The notes: generated by a model not told the origin, from the sequence alone. DNA of 64,000 nucleotides from Physella acuta (GCF_028476545.1 NW_026731643.1:124001-188000); one strand, 5' to 3'. Positions 37,038-49,774 are shown, counted from the stretch's first letter. A program made the numbers and translations.

Positions 37038-37398
37038 GCTCGACGGACTGACCAACGGACTGACCAAAGGACTGTCCAACAGACTGACCAACAGACTGAC
37101 CAACGGACTGACCAACAGACTGACCAACGGACAGACCAACGGACTGACCAACGGACTGACCAACGGACTGACCAACAGACTGACCAACAGACTGACCAGC
37201 AGACTGACCAACGGACTGACCAACAGACTGACCAACAGACTGACCAACGAACTGACCAACGGACTGACCAACGGACTGACCAACGGACTGACCAACAGAC
37301 TGACCAACAGACTGACCAAAGAACTGATCAGCAGACTGACCAACGGACTGACCAACGGACTGACCAACAGACTGACCAACAGACTGACCAACAGACTA
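37038..37398. repeat. 12-bp minisatellite, about 30 copies
   Basis: CCAACGGACTGA and CCAACAGACTGA alternate in runs. Rare variants CCAGCAGACTGA and TCAGCAGACTGA lie 11 units apart, which hints at a higher-order repeat of about 130 bp. Because 12 is a multiple of 3, the minus strand gives a 120-codon frame of L-V-S-P repeats; it is not a gene. Confidence 0.94.
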
Positions 37399-37924
37399 CC
37401 GAGACGGAGGCCGGTATTGGACGCCGCACTTTAGCCGAGCGTCGAGAAATTATTGATGAGGCCACTAAAATCGTGGACGTTTTATCGTCTCTCAAAGACA
37501 CCGAACCAATTATTTCCGGCACATATTTAGTCATCAAAAAAACATATTATCATAAAATCAAATTACGGCCTCGCTGGAATGGGAAGACTTAATCACTGGT
37601 CTATACACTTCTCTTTAAAATGAGTTTATCGGTCTCTGCCCCAATTGACCGACGATTCGGAAAGTTTTCCTGATGAAAATGAAGTACTTTAAAAAGTATT
37701 GTCAATACCTTAGGTAGAACGGTGGAGAAAGTGTTAAGGTTTCATCTCATTTAATTTAAAACGGGTTTAAATTTACTAGAAGCATTTCAACTGTTTTAGA
37801 TGTGAGATGAATATGACTAGAAAAGTAATTGTCTTTATGATGGTATGAAGATTTATTTCCAATCAGGGTTTTAATAGCCTGTTTGTCTTTTTTACTGGTG
37901 TTTTTTGACTGTCTTCCTAAATAT
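37399..37924. other. No gene seen
   Basis: The minus frame 37328-37537 partly enters the array and has no domain. Confidence 0.45.
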
Positions 37925-38060
37925 ATGGCTATTTTCCTGATAGCTGGTTGTTTGTCTGTCTACTTTATTAGATGTTATTTGTCTGTCTTCCTTACTGGAT
38001 ATTGTTTGTCTTCCTTACTGGATATTGCCTGTCTGTCTTCCTAACTAAAGATTATTTTGT
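37925..38060. repeat. ~26-bp degenerate repeat
   Basis: TGTCTTCCTTACTGGATATT and variants, about four copies. Confidence 0.6.
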
Positions 38061-38159
38061 TTTTCTTCATGTAGGATTTTTGAGCGGCGTTCATATATTT
38101 GTATTACCTTCATGAACCTTTAAAATAAATGTGTTTGTACATTGTGTATTTGGTAGTGA

Positions 38160-38270
38160 TAACTGTCTTAGTGGTGGCTGTCTTAGTGGTGACTGTCTTA
38201 GTGATGACTGTCTTAGTGACGCAAGCCTAGGTGACGCCTGCTTTAGTGACGCCTGCCTCTAACTATACGT
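38160..38270. repeat. 15-bp degenerate repeat
   Basis: CTTAGTGGTGACTGT changing to TTAGTGACGCCTGCC, about seven copies. Confidence 0.75.
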
Positions 38271-38599
38271 CAAACTTAAAACACACACATACAATAAATA
38301 GCTTCTAATGTAATTGCTGTTTTTATCACCATTTCATCCGTTTATTTCTACAAATGGTTCGGAGAAAAATAACTCAAATCCATCTCACAAATTAAAACGC
38401 TTAAGTTGATTAAAATATGATTATTAAAAATACCCCAATCCTTTATATTCAACATCGCAATAATCATTACACGGACAATTTAATTACTCTCAGGATACCG
38501 ATAAAAACAGAAAATTGGAAGTGTATCTAATGCGAGGCAAACACGAATGACATTGCTAGTCCGAGAAAGGGGGCAGAATGTTAAATCTTCCTCGTGAAG

Positions 38600-39640
38600 T
38601 TGGGGTAGGTCAGGGGATAGTTCAACCTCTGATCGAACAGGGACCTATCTGGCCTGGGGTAGGTCAAGATAGTTCAACCTCTGATCGAACAGGGACCTAT
38701 CTGGCCTGGGGTAGGTCAAGATAGTTCAACCTCTGATCGAACAGGGACCTATCCGGCTTTAGGTAGGTCAGGATAGTTCAACCTCTGATCGCACTGGGAC
38801 CTATCCGGCTTTAGGTAGGTCAGGATAGTTCAACCTCTGATCGCACTGGGACCTATCCAGCGTTAGAAAGGTCATGATAGTTCAACCTCTGATCGAACAG
38901 GGACCTATCCGGCGTTAGAAAGGTCATGATAGTTCAACCTCTGATCGAACAGGGACCTATCTGGCCTGGGGTAGGTCAAGATAGTTCAACCTCTGATCGC
39001 ACAGGGACCTATCCGGCGTTAGAAAGGTCATGATAGTTCAACCTCTGATCGAACAGGGACCTATCCGGCGTTAGAAAGGTCATGATAGTTCAACCTCTGA
39101 TCGCACAGGGACCTATCCGGCGTTAGAAAGGTCATGATAGTTCAACCTCTGATCGAACAGGGACCTATCCGGCGTTAGAAAGGTCATGATAGTTCAACCT
39201 CTGATCGAACATGGACCTATCCAGCGTTAGGTAGGTCAGGATAGTTCAACTTCTGATCGCACTGGGACCTATCGGCCTGGGGTAGGTCAGGATAGTTCAA
39301 CCTCTGATCGCACTGGGACCTATATAGCCTGGGTTAGGTCAAGATAGTTAACCTCTGATCGAACAGGGACCTATCCGGCATATGGTAGGTCAGGATAGTT
39401 CAACTTCTGATCGCACTGGGACCTATCGGCCTGGGGTAGGTCAGGATAGTTCAACCTCTGATCGAACAGGGACCTATCCGGCGTTAGAAAGGTCATGATA
39501 GTTCAACCTCTGATCGAACAGGGACCTATCCGGCGTTAGAAAGGTCATGATAGTTCAACCTCTGATCGAACAGGGACCTATCCGGCATATGGTAGGTCAG
39601 GAAAGCTCAACCTCTGATCGCACTGGGACCTGTCCGGCCT
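38600..39640. repeat. 52-bp minisatellite, about 20 copies
   Basis: Every unit carries ATAGTTCAACCTCTGATCG, then (A/C)(A/C)(A/C)(A/C/T)GGGACCTATC. The rest falls into three classes: GCCTGGGGTAGGTCAAG, GCTTTAGGTAGGTCAGG and GCGTTAGAAAGGTCATG. Classes occur in runs rather than at random. The unit length is not a multiple of 3. The frame 39547-39777 starts in it and is not a gene. Confidence 0.95.
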
Positions 39641-39958
39641 TAGGTCTCAAGGCATTACTTGATGAGATTGACATTGTAACGATGTTTAGTTTTAGAGTTT
39701 CAAAAAACAATTCAATAGCTCTTACATTATTCTACGCCCACCCTCCATGTACACAAGGCATTAAGATGTTTGTCTAGGGATGGTTTTGTTGTATTTAGAG
39801 AGTGTTGCAATCGACACATTATCCTGAGAGTATTTATCTTTCGGCCAAATTAGTTTTATAAAATTATTCTAAATCTTTTTTTTTTGCGACAATTCAATAT
39901 ACGACTCAGACATTAACAGTAATCGATTTAGCAATGATGGCGTTGATCTACCATAACA

Positions 39959-40033
39959 ATTGAAACGGGCACAATGCTGACGAAACATATGCCGAGGTCA
40001 CAGAAACAGGGGAACTCTACTTCACTTGCCACA
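39959..40033 (+). mobile_element. SINE 3' fragment
   Basis: ATGCCGAGGTCACAGAAACA, GGGGAACTCTACTTCACTTG and CACATGGGCC match the family 3' block. Confidence 0.78.
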
Positions 40034-41164
40034 TGGGCCGACAAGCTATTTAGTATTGCCACTCAGAAATTAATGTACACAGTAACACAGTAGTATAAGG
40101 TGATTGTTACAAAGTGAAATAATTAATCATAGCATAGCAGTGATGACACACAACAAAACACAACTAGGTGTCTCAATTGACTCTTTAATTTTCATTGAAA
40201 AAAAGTTGTAAATTGTGTATCACAAATAACCCACGTGTTTGTATAACAATAGAACCCTGCCATCATACTTGTTAGAGGTAACTCTCCTATACAATAGCAG
40301 TAACCCTCAATTTAAACTACTCGAACAGTAACCCTCACTTTTAAATACTCTAGCAGTATGCATCAATATGTTTAAAAAAACTTAATTGTAACCTTGACCT
40401 AAACATTGAATGATTTTAAGTATTGCAACATAAAGGCTTTTAACTCCCTATTTTACAATGTAACATTTCAGTCGTTTTTTTTTGTTTTGTTAGTTTTGAT
40501 GGAACGAAATTAAGAAAAAAAAATGTTGTGTTAACACACATAATCTTATATGTATTTACATATATAACATATCTACATACATTGTTCTAAATACCCAAAC
40601 TCAAGAAAAAATTATTATTTCTTTTTTTTGTTTTTTTTTGTTTTTTGTATTTACTTAGTCAATCCACACACAAAAATTATTTTTAAAACTATACGGCAAT
40701 TAAGCTAATTGATTCCGGTTCATATCGATATTAATCTGACGTAATCGATATCAAGCAATCAGGTAAATTAGTTGAGCATGGAATTTATTTGTAAACAACT
40801 ATCTTCGCTTAGCTTAATTGGTCAAGTTTTATGTTGAATCGAATGTGGCTTTTCATCACATTGACGTATTTATAAATGTTGCCGTTTTTTGTTTTGTTTC
40901 GCACCTTTTGATGTTTTCTTTTCATACAGAGCTTCAAGTGAAAACATTTCAGTAGTTAAATTAATATATTAGTTAAGTGCATTCACGAGTTTCATCTATA
41001 GACTGATCATTTAGGATAATTGAAGTAATTAATTCATTAATCACATATGTATTTATGGTCCAATATCATTTTTAATGAACTGTTTACTACTCTAATGCCT
41101 TAGCCCTAATGTCAGTTCTTTATTCTCCAACACTGACTTAAACAGGGTATCCTGTAATCCTGTA
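40034..41164. other. AT-rich DNA, no gene seen
   Basis: Short CTCGAACAGTAACCCTCA-type repeats at about 40265-40350, several A/T runs, no gene. Confidence 0.5.
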
Positions 41165-41384
41165 CAGAGTTTCTTCCAGGCATCTCTTCGGGGGGCAATT
41201 AGCCCCCCCCCCCCACCCGAAAATTTTTTACCGCCCCTCAGAACGGAATGAAATTTATATAATTTATATAGAAAATATATACTTTTAACAGTGTCCGCCC
41301 CCCGCCCCCGAAGAAAGTTTACCGCCCCCCCGAAAATTTCAAGTGCCCCCCCCCCCCGGAGAAAAAAGTCTGGAAGAAACACTG
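41165..41384 (-). mobile_element. hAT-type MITE, copy E (polyG family)
   Basis: 220 bp, ends CAGAGTTTCTTCCAGGCATC and (inverted) CAGTGTTTCTTCCAGAC. Perfect 8-bp duplication ATCCTGTA at 41157-41164 and 41385-41392. The frame 41092-41382 is a by-product. Confidence 0.9.
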
Positions 41385-41392
41385 ATCCTGTA

Positions 41393-42082
41393 AAGACGAA
41401 CTTGAACCAATAAAAGTTTACAAGTGGTGTCTTGAGAACCGTCTAATTTTGTGTGTGTGGATATTAAAGTGCTAACATTTCAGAAAAAAAAATATATTTA
41501 TTAGAATCGTACTATAAAATTTTTAATCAGTTTCAAACATCTGCTATGATGTAAACTAACCTAGCGATGGTAGAACTTTTACAATTTAAAAACTATAAAT
41601 AATAAACACAATTTTTTTAGAACGCTTTTCTAGTTTCGCACCGTACGCTTGGCACTGCACCGCTTCGCACGGCGCGGACCGTAATAAACGACGACTTTTC
41701 TTACCCGGGTTTTCTTCGTTTGTCTGTCAAGGAAATAAAAGAATTCCTAGAACATGTCAACGGTAATAGGTACCGCACGAGCGCGACACATTGATTGTAC
41801 GGTTTGCTTTCGTTCGATTTGCACGTAAATTGAAAAAATAAGAATAGTGAATCGATTATCGTTATTACAAAAGCTAAGAAGGCAGTCGGTAGAAACATTG
41901 TATTCTAGCTTGAGAAATTATTAAACAGGCTAGCCGGTTCACATCTGTGGTAAGGAATGTAAAGGTACGTTAAATTCAATGTCTTGGAAACTTTACTAAT
42001 TAATTAAAGAAATGTACCGCTAAAAAAGAATTCATTAACGCACGTCGAATCATGCTTTCTAGTAAAAGTAAAGAATCCTATT
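41393..42082. other. No gene seen
   Basis: A small CpG-bearing patch at about 41635-41710 (GCACCGTACGCTTGG, CACGGCGCGGACCG). The frame 41701-41898 has no domain. Confidence 0.45.
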
Positions 42083-42275
42083 TAGACCTTGCGAACCATT
42101 AGGAAGAAGTAGAGTTTATGTTTCTTGACCATATGAAGGGAAGGTGTGGTCAGACTTTTCCTAGCCGCAGTTACGTCCCCTAACGTGAGTAAGGTACCCA
42201 TTAGAGCTGGATAGACTCAGGGACGTTCCACTAAGTAGTACCCGGATTCAAACTCGAGACTTTCGGGTTGTTAGT
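42083..42275 (-). mobile_element. SINE copy, diverged
   Basis: Minus strand: GAAGTAGAGTTTATG 3' block, CCCTAACGTGAGTAAGGTAC body, and CGAGACTTTCGGGTTGTTAG in the head. The A-box end is lost. Confidence 0.75.
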
Positions 42276-42846
42276 GCAAAGAAATTATACACGTCGACGC
42301 TTACAATGGCAGTCAAGCTATTCAAACGCGATACATTACGTCATTCATCATGCTCAGCTTTAATAAGTACCCGTCATGAGTACGATAAACGTTTAAAATA
42401 TTTGCTCTACTTCATTGAATGACACAAAAATAAAAATAAAAGCGACACAGAACAACAAGTTATTTACTTTGAAAGCAACATTTTCATTACAAATAAAGTT
42501 ATTTTTGGTAAAGGATATAAAAAAAGATGTATAAAGTAATTAATTGCTGTATTTAATCTAAATAAAAACAGAAAACGGTTAATTTTAATTCATTTATCAA
42601 CTTTATAACTTTTGTTAAAAATCCATCGTTGATTTAACAAAAAAGGTTCTTTGTGGAATTGTGCAAGAGTTTTTGTTTTGCCCTGCTGGTAAAAGAATAC
42701 AATCTAACTACTCTTTAAGCGGTCACTGGTTTTTACAAATCGATTCAACATTTCAAGTCCTTAAAAACGTATTTGATTGCATTTTAAATGCCAACGACAA
42801 TTGCCTCAGGTGCATTCACTTCATCAGCATATCGCAATTACGATAA

Positions 42847-43104
42847 TCAAACTTTTTTTTTGACGCATTGACAAGCAAACTTTCAAACAAATTTAAGGAA
42901 CGAACGGACATACGAGTTAAAAAACTCGGATTTAACCCAACCCGATCAATAAAGCAATTTATCGAATCGAGTCAAAGGAAGCAGAGAAAAAGAAAATTAG
43001 AAATCAAATACTTCAGTGAACAGGATGTAGATAAAAAAATACATTTGAAACTGCTGGGGTCAGTTCGCGATTCTCCGACATTGAGTTCCGTTGCTATTAT
43101 CTAA
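42847..43104 (+). other. Unassigned open frame, possible terminal exon
   Basis: The frame is open from 42847 to a TAA at 43102-43104. It has no ATG near its start; a T8 run and an AG at about 42873-42874 could be a splice acceptor. The product is basic with Q-R-K-Q-R-K-R-K in the middle. No family recognised. Without a partner exon this is at most a candidate. Confidence 0.12.
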
Positions 43105-43359
43105 CTCCACTTACCGGAAAAATGTCGGACGGACATTGAACACAGATCTGTCCCCTGCCTCAAGCTAAACACATGGCGTTGTGTGTTTAATGGAAGATTT
43201 AAATGGTGTGGGTTTTTTTAAAATGATTATTTCCCTAAATTAGCCGGATATGGGATCTTTAGCACAATACCGAAGGTCAGTGTGTGAATTGTATATTTTT
43301 TTTAAATATTTTTTTTTTTGAATTGGTTATACAAATACCAACTTTGTACTATAGGCCTA

Positions 43360-44275
43360 TCTTTAGTGATGGGATGTCACCATAATGTGATGTTTTTGAG
43401 TGATGTCGCCAAAATGTGATGTATCTGTAGTGATGTTATGTCGCTATAATATAATGTATCTCATTTGATGTTGACATATTGTGATGTATATGTACTGACC
43501 TGATGCTGCCAGAAAATGATGTATTGGTATTGATGTGATGTTGCCATCATATGATGTATATCATTTGATGTTGCCATAATGTGATGTATACATAATGAAG
43601 TGATGTCGCCATCATACGATGTAGTTGTAGTGATGTGATGTCGCCATCATATGATGTATATCATTTGATGTTGCCATAATGTGATGTATACATAATGATG
43701 TGATGTCGCCATCATACGATGTAGTTGTAGTGATGTGATGTCGCCATCATATGATGTATATCATTTGATGTTGCCATAATGTGATGTATACATAATGATG
43801 TGATGTCACCATCATACTATGTAGTTGTAGTGATGTGATGTCGCCATCATATGATGTATATCATTTGATGTTGCCATAATGTGATGTATACATAATGATG
43901 TGATGTCGCCATCATACGATGTAGTTGTAGTGATGTGATGTCGCCATCATATGATGTATATCATTTGATGTTGCCATAATGTGATGTATACATAATGAAG
44001 TGATGTCGCCATCATACGATGTAGTTGTAGTGATGTGATGTCGCCATCATATGATGTATATCATTTGATGTTGCCATAATGTGATGTATACATAATGATG
44101 TGATGTCGCCATCATACGATGTAGTTGTAGTGATGTGATGTCGCCATCATATGATGTATATCATTTGATGTTGCCATAATGTGATGTATACATAATGAAG
44201 TGATGTCGCCATCATACGATGTAGTTGTAGTGATGTGATGTTGCCATCATATGATGTATATCATGTGATGTTGCC
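43360..44275. repeat. 100-bp minisatellite built from ~30-35-bp parts
   Basis: GTGATGTATACATAATGATG recurs every 100 bp (43681, 43781, 43881 and on). Each unit has three related parts: TCGCCATCATACGATGTAG, TCGCCATCATATGATGTAT and TTGCCATAATGTGATGTAT. The left 200 bases are diverged; the right seven to eight units are almost identical, apart from one with TCACC and CATACTATG. Confidence 0.95.
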
Positions 44276-46619
44276 AAATTTGAATGTGCCCGTAGACTCT
44301 TGGTTACCATCAGCTTAAGACATAATGAACTCTGGCTAATTTAAACAACACTCATTTCCCTAGATCAATTGAAGCTATCTTAACAGCCTTTAATACATGG
44401 CGTCACACTCCATCCACTGTGGAGTTGGACATTTTAAAAATACATGCGGCAAAGTAGGAGATATGTTCAGATAGTGGGACGACACTTTTTTATGTTGGGT
44501 ACTGCATTTTCCTGTTGATTCACGTTTTAAAAAGACATTTTGTGCACTTATGAAACTGAATAATACATTCAATGCTGCTCCAACTCAGTGAGTATTTTAG
44601 AAAAAAAATAGCTGTTTTAAAATACAGAAAAAAAAATTCAATGTCTAGGGAATTAGATGGTGATATGGAGTGGTGGACAGGGGGGGGGGGCAGGAGGGGG
44701 AGGTGATATGAATTAAAAACTACTTGAAGTTGTTAATAGAAGACCTCATATCAATGTTTTGAGATGCATTAAGCTAAGCTGCAAACGTAGGCATATGTTC
44801 ACCAAAATGGCGGCAAAACGGACAAGATTTAGGTGGACAATATCACACATGTTGGATTGTTTTTTAATATAGAGCAAAGAATATTTTAAAGTTTATCTAA
44901 AGATAGCCATTATATTTAGATTTTCAGGTAAGCTTTTATTAAATTTGGCCTCGAACATTCGCCGAAATTGCCATATGTCTCATCACGTTATACTTACCTC
45001 TTTACCTGGGCTAATTTTGTAGATTGATTAGAAAATGTCCTTCTAATTTATTTTGGCCGCGTGAATTCATCTCGTTCCGTCTCGCGTGATTTAATAAGAT
45101 GGCCAGCCAAGTCGGAGTGAAAGTCCTAACTGGTAGGTCGGGTCATTGGACGAACGTCATTTGGCCAGATTTCTGATCCGCGGCAAGCCAAAGAGATCAA
45201 GGGCTTTGAAGGCGAATTAGCGGATGCTCACGTGGGTTTATTAGGCGCGCGTGTTTGTAATAATGTAAAAGTGAAGGACAAGTTAATTACACGAGTGAAC
45301 AAGTGCAAGCGTAAGGCAGAAAACGTGTAAGAAATATCGAATTGTAAAGAAAATGTAAGAATTTAAAAATAGCACGGCCGTAACACAGATTTCTGTAATG
45401 TAAAAAGTAAATTAAAAAAAATTCTGATAGGTTTTTAATGTTGATGAATGTCATTTATACTAGAGTCTAGATCAATAATAGCGAAACGTTAAACTGTATC
45501 ATGCCAACTTTAAATAGTTTAGAGAAAGGGAATTGATTACAAAGTGAGTTAACTGGTGGCGGGGGGGGGGGGGGGGGGGGTGGAGGGCGTAGGTAGAAAT
45601 GCTTATGGATGAGTGGTGGTGGAATAATATGTATGAGATGTATAAAGGAAGTGAGATCAAATCCAGAGTGTTTTAAATGAGTATATCAATCTGCTGTTTT
45701 TGTGTGGATTTGTTTTGGAATTTTCGCTAGCTGTAGGAGGGAGTGCGGTTAATGCAGCCACGAGCAGCTAAATAGTAAGTGACGTACTTTATTGTTTGTG
45801 GAAATTCCGGTAGAATATTTTTCCGTAACATGTTTGTATGCAGTAGAATACAGTAAAAAATGTTCGACTAACTTGATTTTTTTTCCCCTTTTTAAATCAA
45901 ATTCCAGTGTTTTCTATAACATGTGTTGAGTAACAAAATTATAAGTAACTGTATATTTAACATTTAGTACCATTTAATTGTAACATTATTTCTCTAGTAT
46001 GTGGATTAAGTTATTCTCCCCTCTCATTAATCCATATTTAGCTGTGTATCTATTGCACGACATTTCGTGAGTTATCGGACAGACGCTCACAGCGCGATTG
46101 ATTTACATATCGCATAAATGACCTTGACCTTAAACCTGGCATAAAAATCGCCCTTAACCTAGACCCTGACCTTTATTCCAAATATTAGCAGCCATTCATA
46201 CATTTTTTTTAATAAAACAAGCTAAATTCAATATGGTTTGATCGTTACGTTTTATTTATTACCGTTTTATGTTTACAATACTGTACTAATTAGCTTTCAG
46301 TTTAGAGGATACGATTAGCTCTAACGCGAAGAGCAAAAATTAGCTGTGAGATTTTATTCTATTTCCCACCCCCCCCCCCCTTGCCTCTGAACACCTCCTG
46401 CACACACGACATGTTGAGCAGCATAAGATAAATTATTCCATTCTAAAAGACCCGAGCAACAGGTTTAGAGTCCCCCCCCCCCCTGTTTCAGCGGTGACGA
46501 TTTAAAAAGGATCTTAAGTGCTTGAAAAACTATAAAATTTGAAACGTTAGGCCCCCACTCCATACTGGATAACCTTGAACTTGCATTTCGGGATGAACGA
46601 AACAGGGTGAGTATTGATT
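44276..46619. other. Non-coding DNA, no gene seen
   Basis: Holds G runs at about 44681-44690 and 45559-45580 and a C run near 46370. 45050-45265 is of balanced composition (TTTGGCCAGATTTCTG, GGCGAATTAGCGGATGC, TCACGTGGG) and could be a conserved element. Confidence 0.45.
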
Positions 46620-47080
46620 CTTGGCGAACAGGGAACGACTCTTTAAGGCTTGTTTTAGTGGGTCTCTGTGTCCTAGACAGCCAAAACTGAACATATTGTC
46701 TCCCTTGTCCTACACAGCCAAATTCGAACATTTTAGTTTCCCCTAACCTTGACAGTCAAATCTAAACATTTTAGCCTCCCATGCCTTACACAGCCAAACC
46801 TGAACAATTTTGTCTCCCCTATTCTAGACATTGAAATCTGGACATGTTTTGTCTCCCCTGTCCTATACAAAGACATCTGGACTTCTTTTGTCTTCTTTTT
46901 TGTTCTTCTCGGTTGTCATATTTAAAATTTCTACATTTTTCCACCTTATCTCAGACAGTAAAATCTGTACACCTTTCTAGATCCAGTGCACATCTTCAAA
47001 ATGTTAGTATTTTCTTCCTTGATTTTATCTTTAAAATCTGAATTTTTATTGTTAATTTCTTAAGCTAATTGTAAATCTTT
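46620..47080. repeat. ~44-bp degenerate repeat
   Basis: Words ACAGCCAAAYCTGAACATTT and GTCTCCCCTGTCCTA alternate for about eight poorly kept units. Confidence 0.65.
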
Positions 47081-47997
47081 TTGGCCTACTGTCATGAGCA
47101 GGGAATATTTAAGGTTTTTTTCTTCCTTTTAAAATGAAATCTGAATATTTTATTTATTTTCATGCCAAAACCTCATTTTCAACATAATTCTCAGCATTGC
47201 TGTATTTGTTAAATCTGAACATTTTCAGTCTTTCCTGTCTTAATTAGTAAACTCTCTCATAATTAGCCTCCTCTGCCCCAATTAGCGAAATTTGCCCATT
47301 TTACCTTCCGGCTGTTGAAGCAGTTGGAATTATCAAGGTCAAGTTCAGGTCATAGTGTCACGTGTTGAAAACGATCCACACCACTCCAACATGGCATTAC
47401 TAAAAATAGACTGCTTGACCTTGAAGATTTCACCCCTGGCATCCAGACAATGTTTTCTCTCTGACGTCATCAGGGGCAGGGGAAGATAATCCCACGTCCA
47501 CTTTTTTGCACTGAAAAAATTGCATGCTCCAATGAAAATGCAATGGAATAATAATTGATCTGACGAACGAGCTTCTAAACTGGAATTTTAGGGCTCAGTC
47601 AAGACACTAAATCTGTATAAATAGGACACTTCAGGAAAGAAAATATAAACGTCAAATAAAAAAAATATATATATTTACAACATTTCCTATAACAAGCTTT
47701 TAAATGCACTTAAAAGTAGAAAATACTACAAACTTTCTTTGATAAAAGCTTTAGTAGACCATGAGATCTTTTGCATAATTTAAGCAACAGCAGCTTTTAT
47801 TAAAGCAGCTTTTATCATCCGTGCAATTATCAAACTTGTTATTGTAAAGGTTGTCATGTGTGTTTGATAGATGCACGTAGAAGTTAAGTTATTATGTTGT
47901 TTTTTTTTGTTTTATACCGTTACAGAAAAGCGAGTATTTTCTGCTGAGGTACCCGCCTTGAAATTTTATAGAGCAGATAGAAACTGTCTAGACTCTA
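47081..47997. other. No gene seen
   Basis: More decayed CTGAACATTTT words to about 47290, then AT-rich DNA. AAGCAGCTTTTAT-type short repeats near 47790-47815. Confidence 0.45.
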
Positions 47998-48115
47998 GCC
48001 ACAAAACACCCCACATAAAAGCCTCAAAAAGTCACAAAACACCCCACATAAAAGCCTCAAAAAGTCACAAAACACCCCACATAAAGCCTCAAAAAGCAAC
48101 AAAACACCACACAAA
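47998..48115. repeat. 33-bp tandem repeat, 3.5 copies
   Basis: Units hold CACAAAACACCCCACATAAA and AGCCTCAAAA. Since 33 is a multiple of 3, the plus frame reads S-H-K-T-P-H-I-K-A-S-K repeated; this frame (47871-48170) has no other support. Confidence 0.88.
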
Positions 48116-48221
48116 CAGTAAAAGGTGTGTTCTTTGGAGAAGGAGACAACTGTGCAGTCTCTTTGTATGACGGAATAGCTTTATGAACATCCATTATAGA
48201 CATATAAAAAAATAGAAAAGA

Positions 48222-48340
48222 CAGAAGGAGTAGAGTTTATTTGTTCATTTCATCTACGCGGACTCGGGCCAGGTACCAATAAGAGCTGAGTAGACTCAAG
48301 CTCATCTTAAGTACAAGAGCTTTTATGGCCGAACTTGAAT
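48222..48340 (-). mobile_element. SINE copy, heavily decayed
   Basis: GGAGTAGAGTTTATTTG, CCAGGTACCAATAAGAGCTG and AGTAGACTCAAG line up with the minus-strand SINE with much loss. Confidence 0.5.
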
Positions 48341-48384
48341 CGTCGCAATATATATCATTGCGCTCTAATTCACGACCACAAGGA

Positions 48385-48608
48385 CAGTGTTTCTTCCAGA
48401 CTTTTTTCTCCGGGAAGCACTTTAAATTTTCGGGGGGGGGGGGGGGGGGACGGTAGACTTTCTTCGGGGGGGGGGGGGGGCGGACACTGTTAAAAGTATA
48501 TATTTTCTATATAAATTATATAAATTTCATTTCGTTCGGGGGGGGGGGGGCGGTAAAAATTTTTCGGGGGGCAAAGACCCCCCGAAGAGATGCCTGGAAG
48601 AAACTCTG
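48385..48608 (+). mobile_element. hAT-type MITE, copy F (polyG family)
   Basis: 224 bp. CACAAGGA (48377-48384) and CACAAGGG (48609-48616) match 7 of 8. G-tracts of about 18, 16 and 12 in the middle, short ones at both ends. Confidence 0.88.
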
Positions 48609-48683
48609 CACAAGGGTGCACAGCTAAACATAATTAATTTCATATAATAAAATACCGTGCATTCTCTTTTTGATGCATACTAC

Positions 48684-48685
<2 letters not shown>

Positions 48686-48749
<64 letters not shown>
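48686..48749. repeat. (TA)n microsatellite
   Basis: One TG interruption. Confidence 0.92.
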
Positions 48750-49233
48750 CATATAGGCCAAAGTTCAGAAGCCAGTGCACACTGCACTCATACTGAAAAC
48801 AAGCTCAAAAAACATAACACTAAAATAATAACAATTCACACTTTTATGTTGCTGTTATTTTTTTTCCATTCCGTTTAAAAGCACGCTGAAACCGGCTAAC
48901 AATTTCAGCTTTTTTAAAACGCCATAATGCAGCCAAATTGGCTCATTTGCAGCCGTGGAAAGCGTTGGCCAGGCTTTTCCCCGATCTGCTGCAATATTTG
49001 AGCAGGAGATAATTTGTGTGCCCGTGAAGTTTTTTTTTTTGGAGGCGTCACATTGAAACCAAACAATGTTAATATGTTGCAAATCTAATGACAGAAATAT
49101 TCAAATATTCAGCAACTTTTTTATAATATTTGTCTGGTTATATTGTAGATTCTTCAAAGTCTGGAATGTGAAAAAGATGAAAAAGTAATCAAAATATCGT
49201 TGTTTGTTCTTTTAATTTGTCTACATTCTGTAT
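48750..49233. other. No gene seen
   Basis: 48885-49030 is of balanced composition (CCGGCTAAC, TGCAGCCAAATTGGC, TTGGCCAGGCTTTTCC) and may be a conserved element. The minus frame 48855-49082 has no domain. Confidence 0.4.
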
Positions 49234-49396
49234 GGGGACGGAGTGGCATAGATGTAGAGTGATAGACTGCTGACCCATAAGTCTGAGAATCCCTTAGAAT
49301 CCATGAGTCCACCCAGCTTTGATGGGTATCTAACGTTAGGGAAAGTAAAGGCGGCCTTGCATAGTGCTGTCCACACTATCCCTTCATATCTCGAGT
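49234..49396 (+). mobile_element. SINE copy, 3' truncated
   Basis: GGGGACGGAGTGGCATAGAT head, CCACCCAGCTTTGATGGGTA, AGGGAAAGTAAAGGCGGC and CACACTATCCCTTCATAT body; ends before the ACAGAAACAGG block. Confidence 0.82.
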
Positions 49397-49774
49397 TTAT
49401 TTTAATAACCATGTATGATATTTAAAAAAAAAAAATGGCATTTGTTAATCTTAGCGTTCATAACCTTTGAACCAATGACCTTTTTACACGAAATTTTATC
49501 GATTACCATCAAGGAACGATGTGACTGATTCAATGTTAATATGAGACTGGTCAGCGCCGAAAAAAAAAACGGAAGAAAACGACAACTTCGATGTCGATGG
49601 AAGTTGTGATGAGCTGTCTAAAATATTCATAAGGCTGATATTAGGGTGGTGAAGGGTAATGGGAGGTACTAGAGAAAGCTGATGTTTGGGTACTAGTGGG
49701 TTAATGTGTGGTAGCAGATGACGCAGATTTTTGGGTGGTTGGGAGATCAACGTTTGGTTTCAGTTTTCGCAGGG

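Noticed and set aside
37038-37398. 120-codon L-V-S-P repeat protein on the minus strand
   Set aside because: The frame exists only because the tandem unit is 12 bp. No flanking coding signal.
38600-39640. CRISPR array
   Set aside because: Units abut directly without unique spacers, and the genome is eukaryotic. It is a minisatellite; the same applies to 43360-44275.
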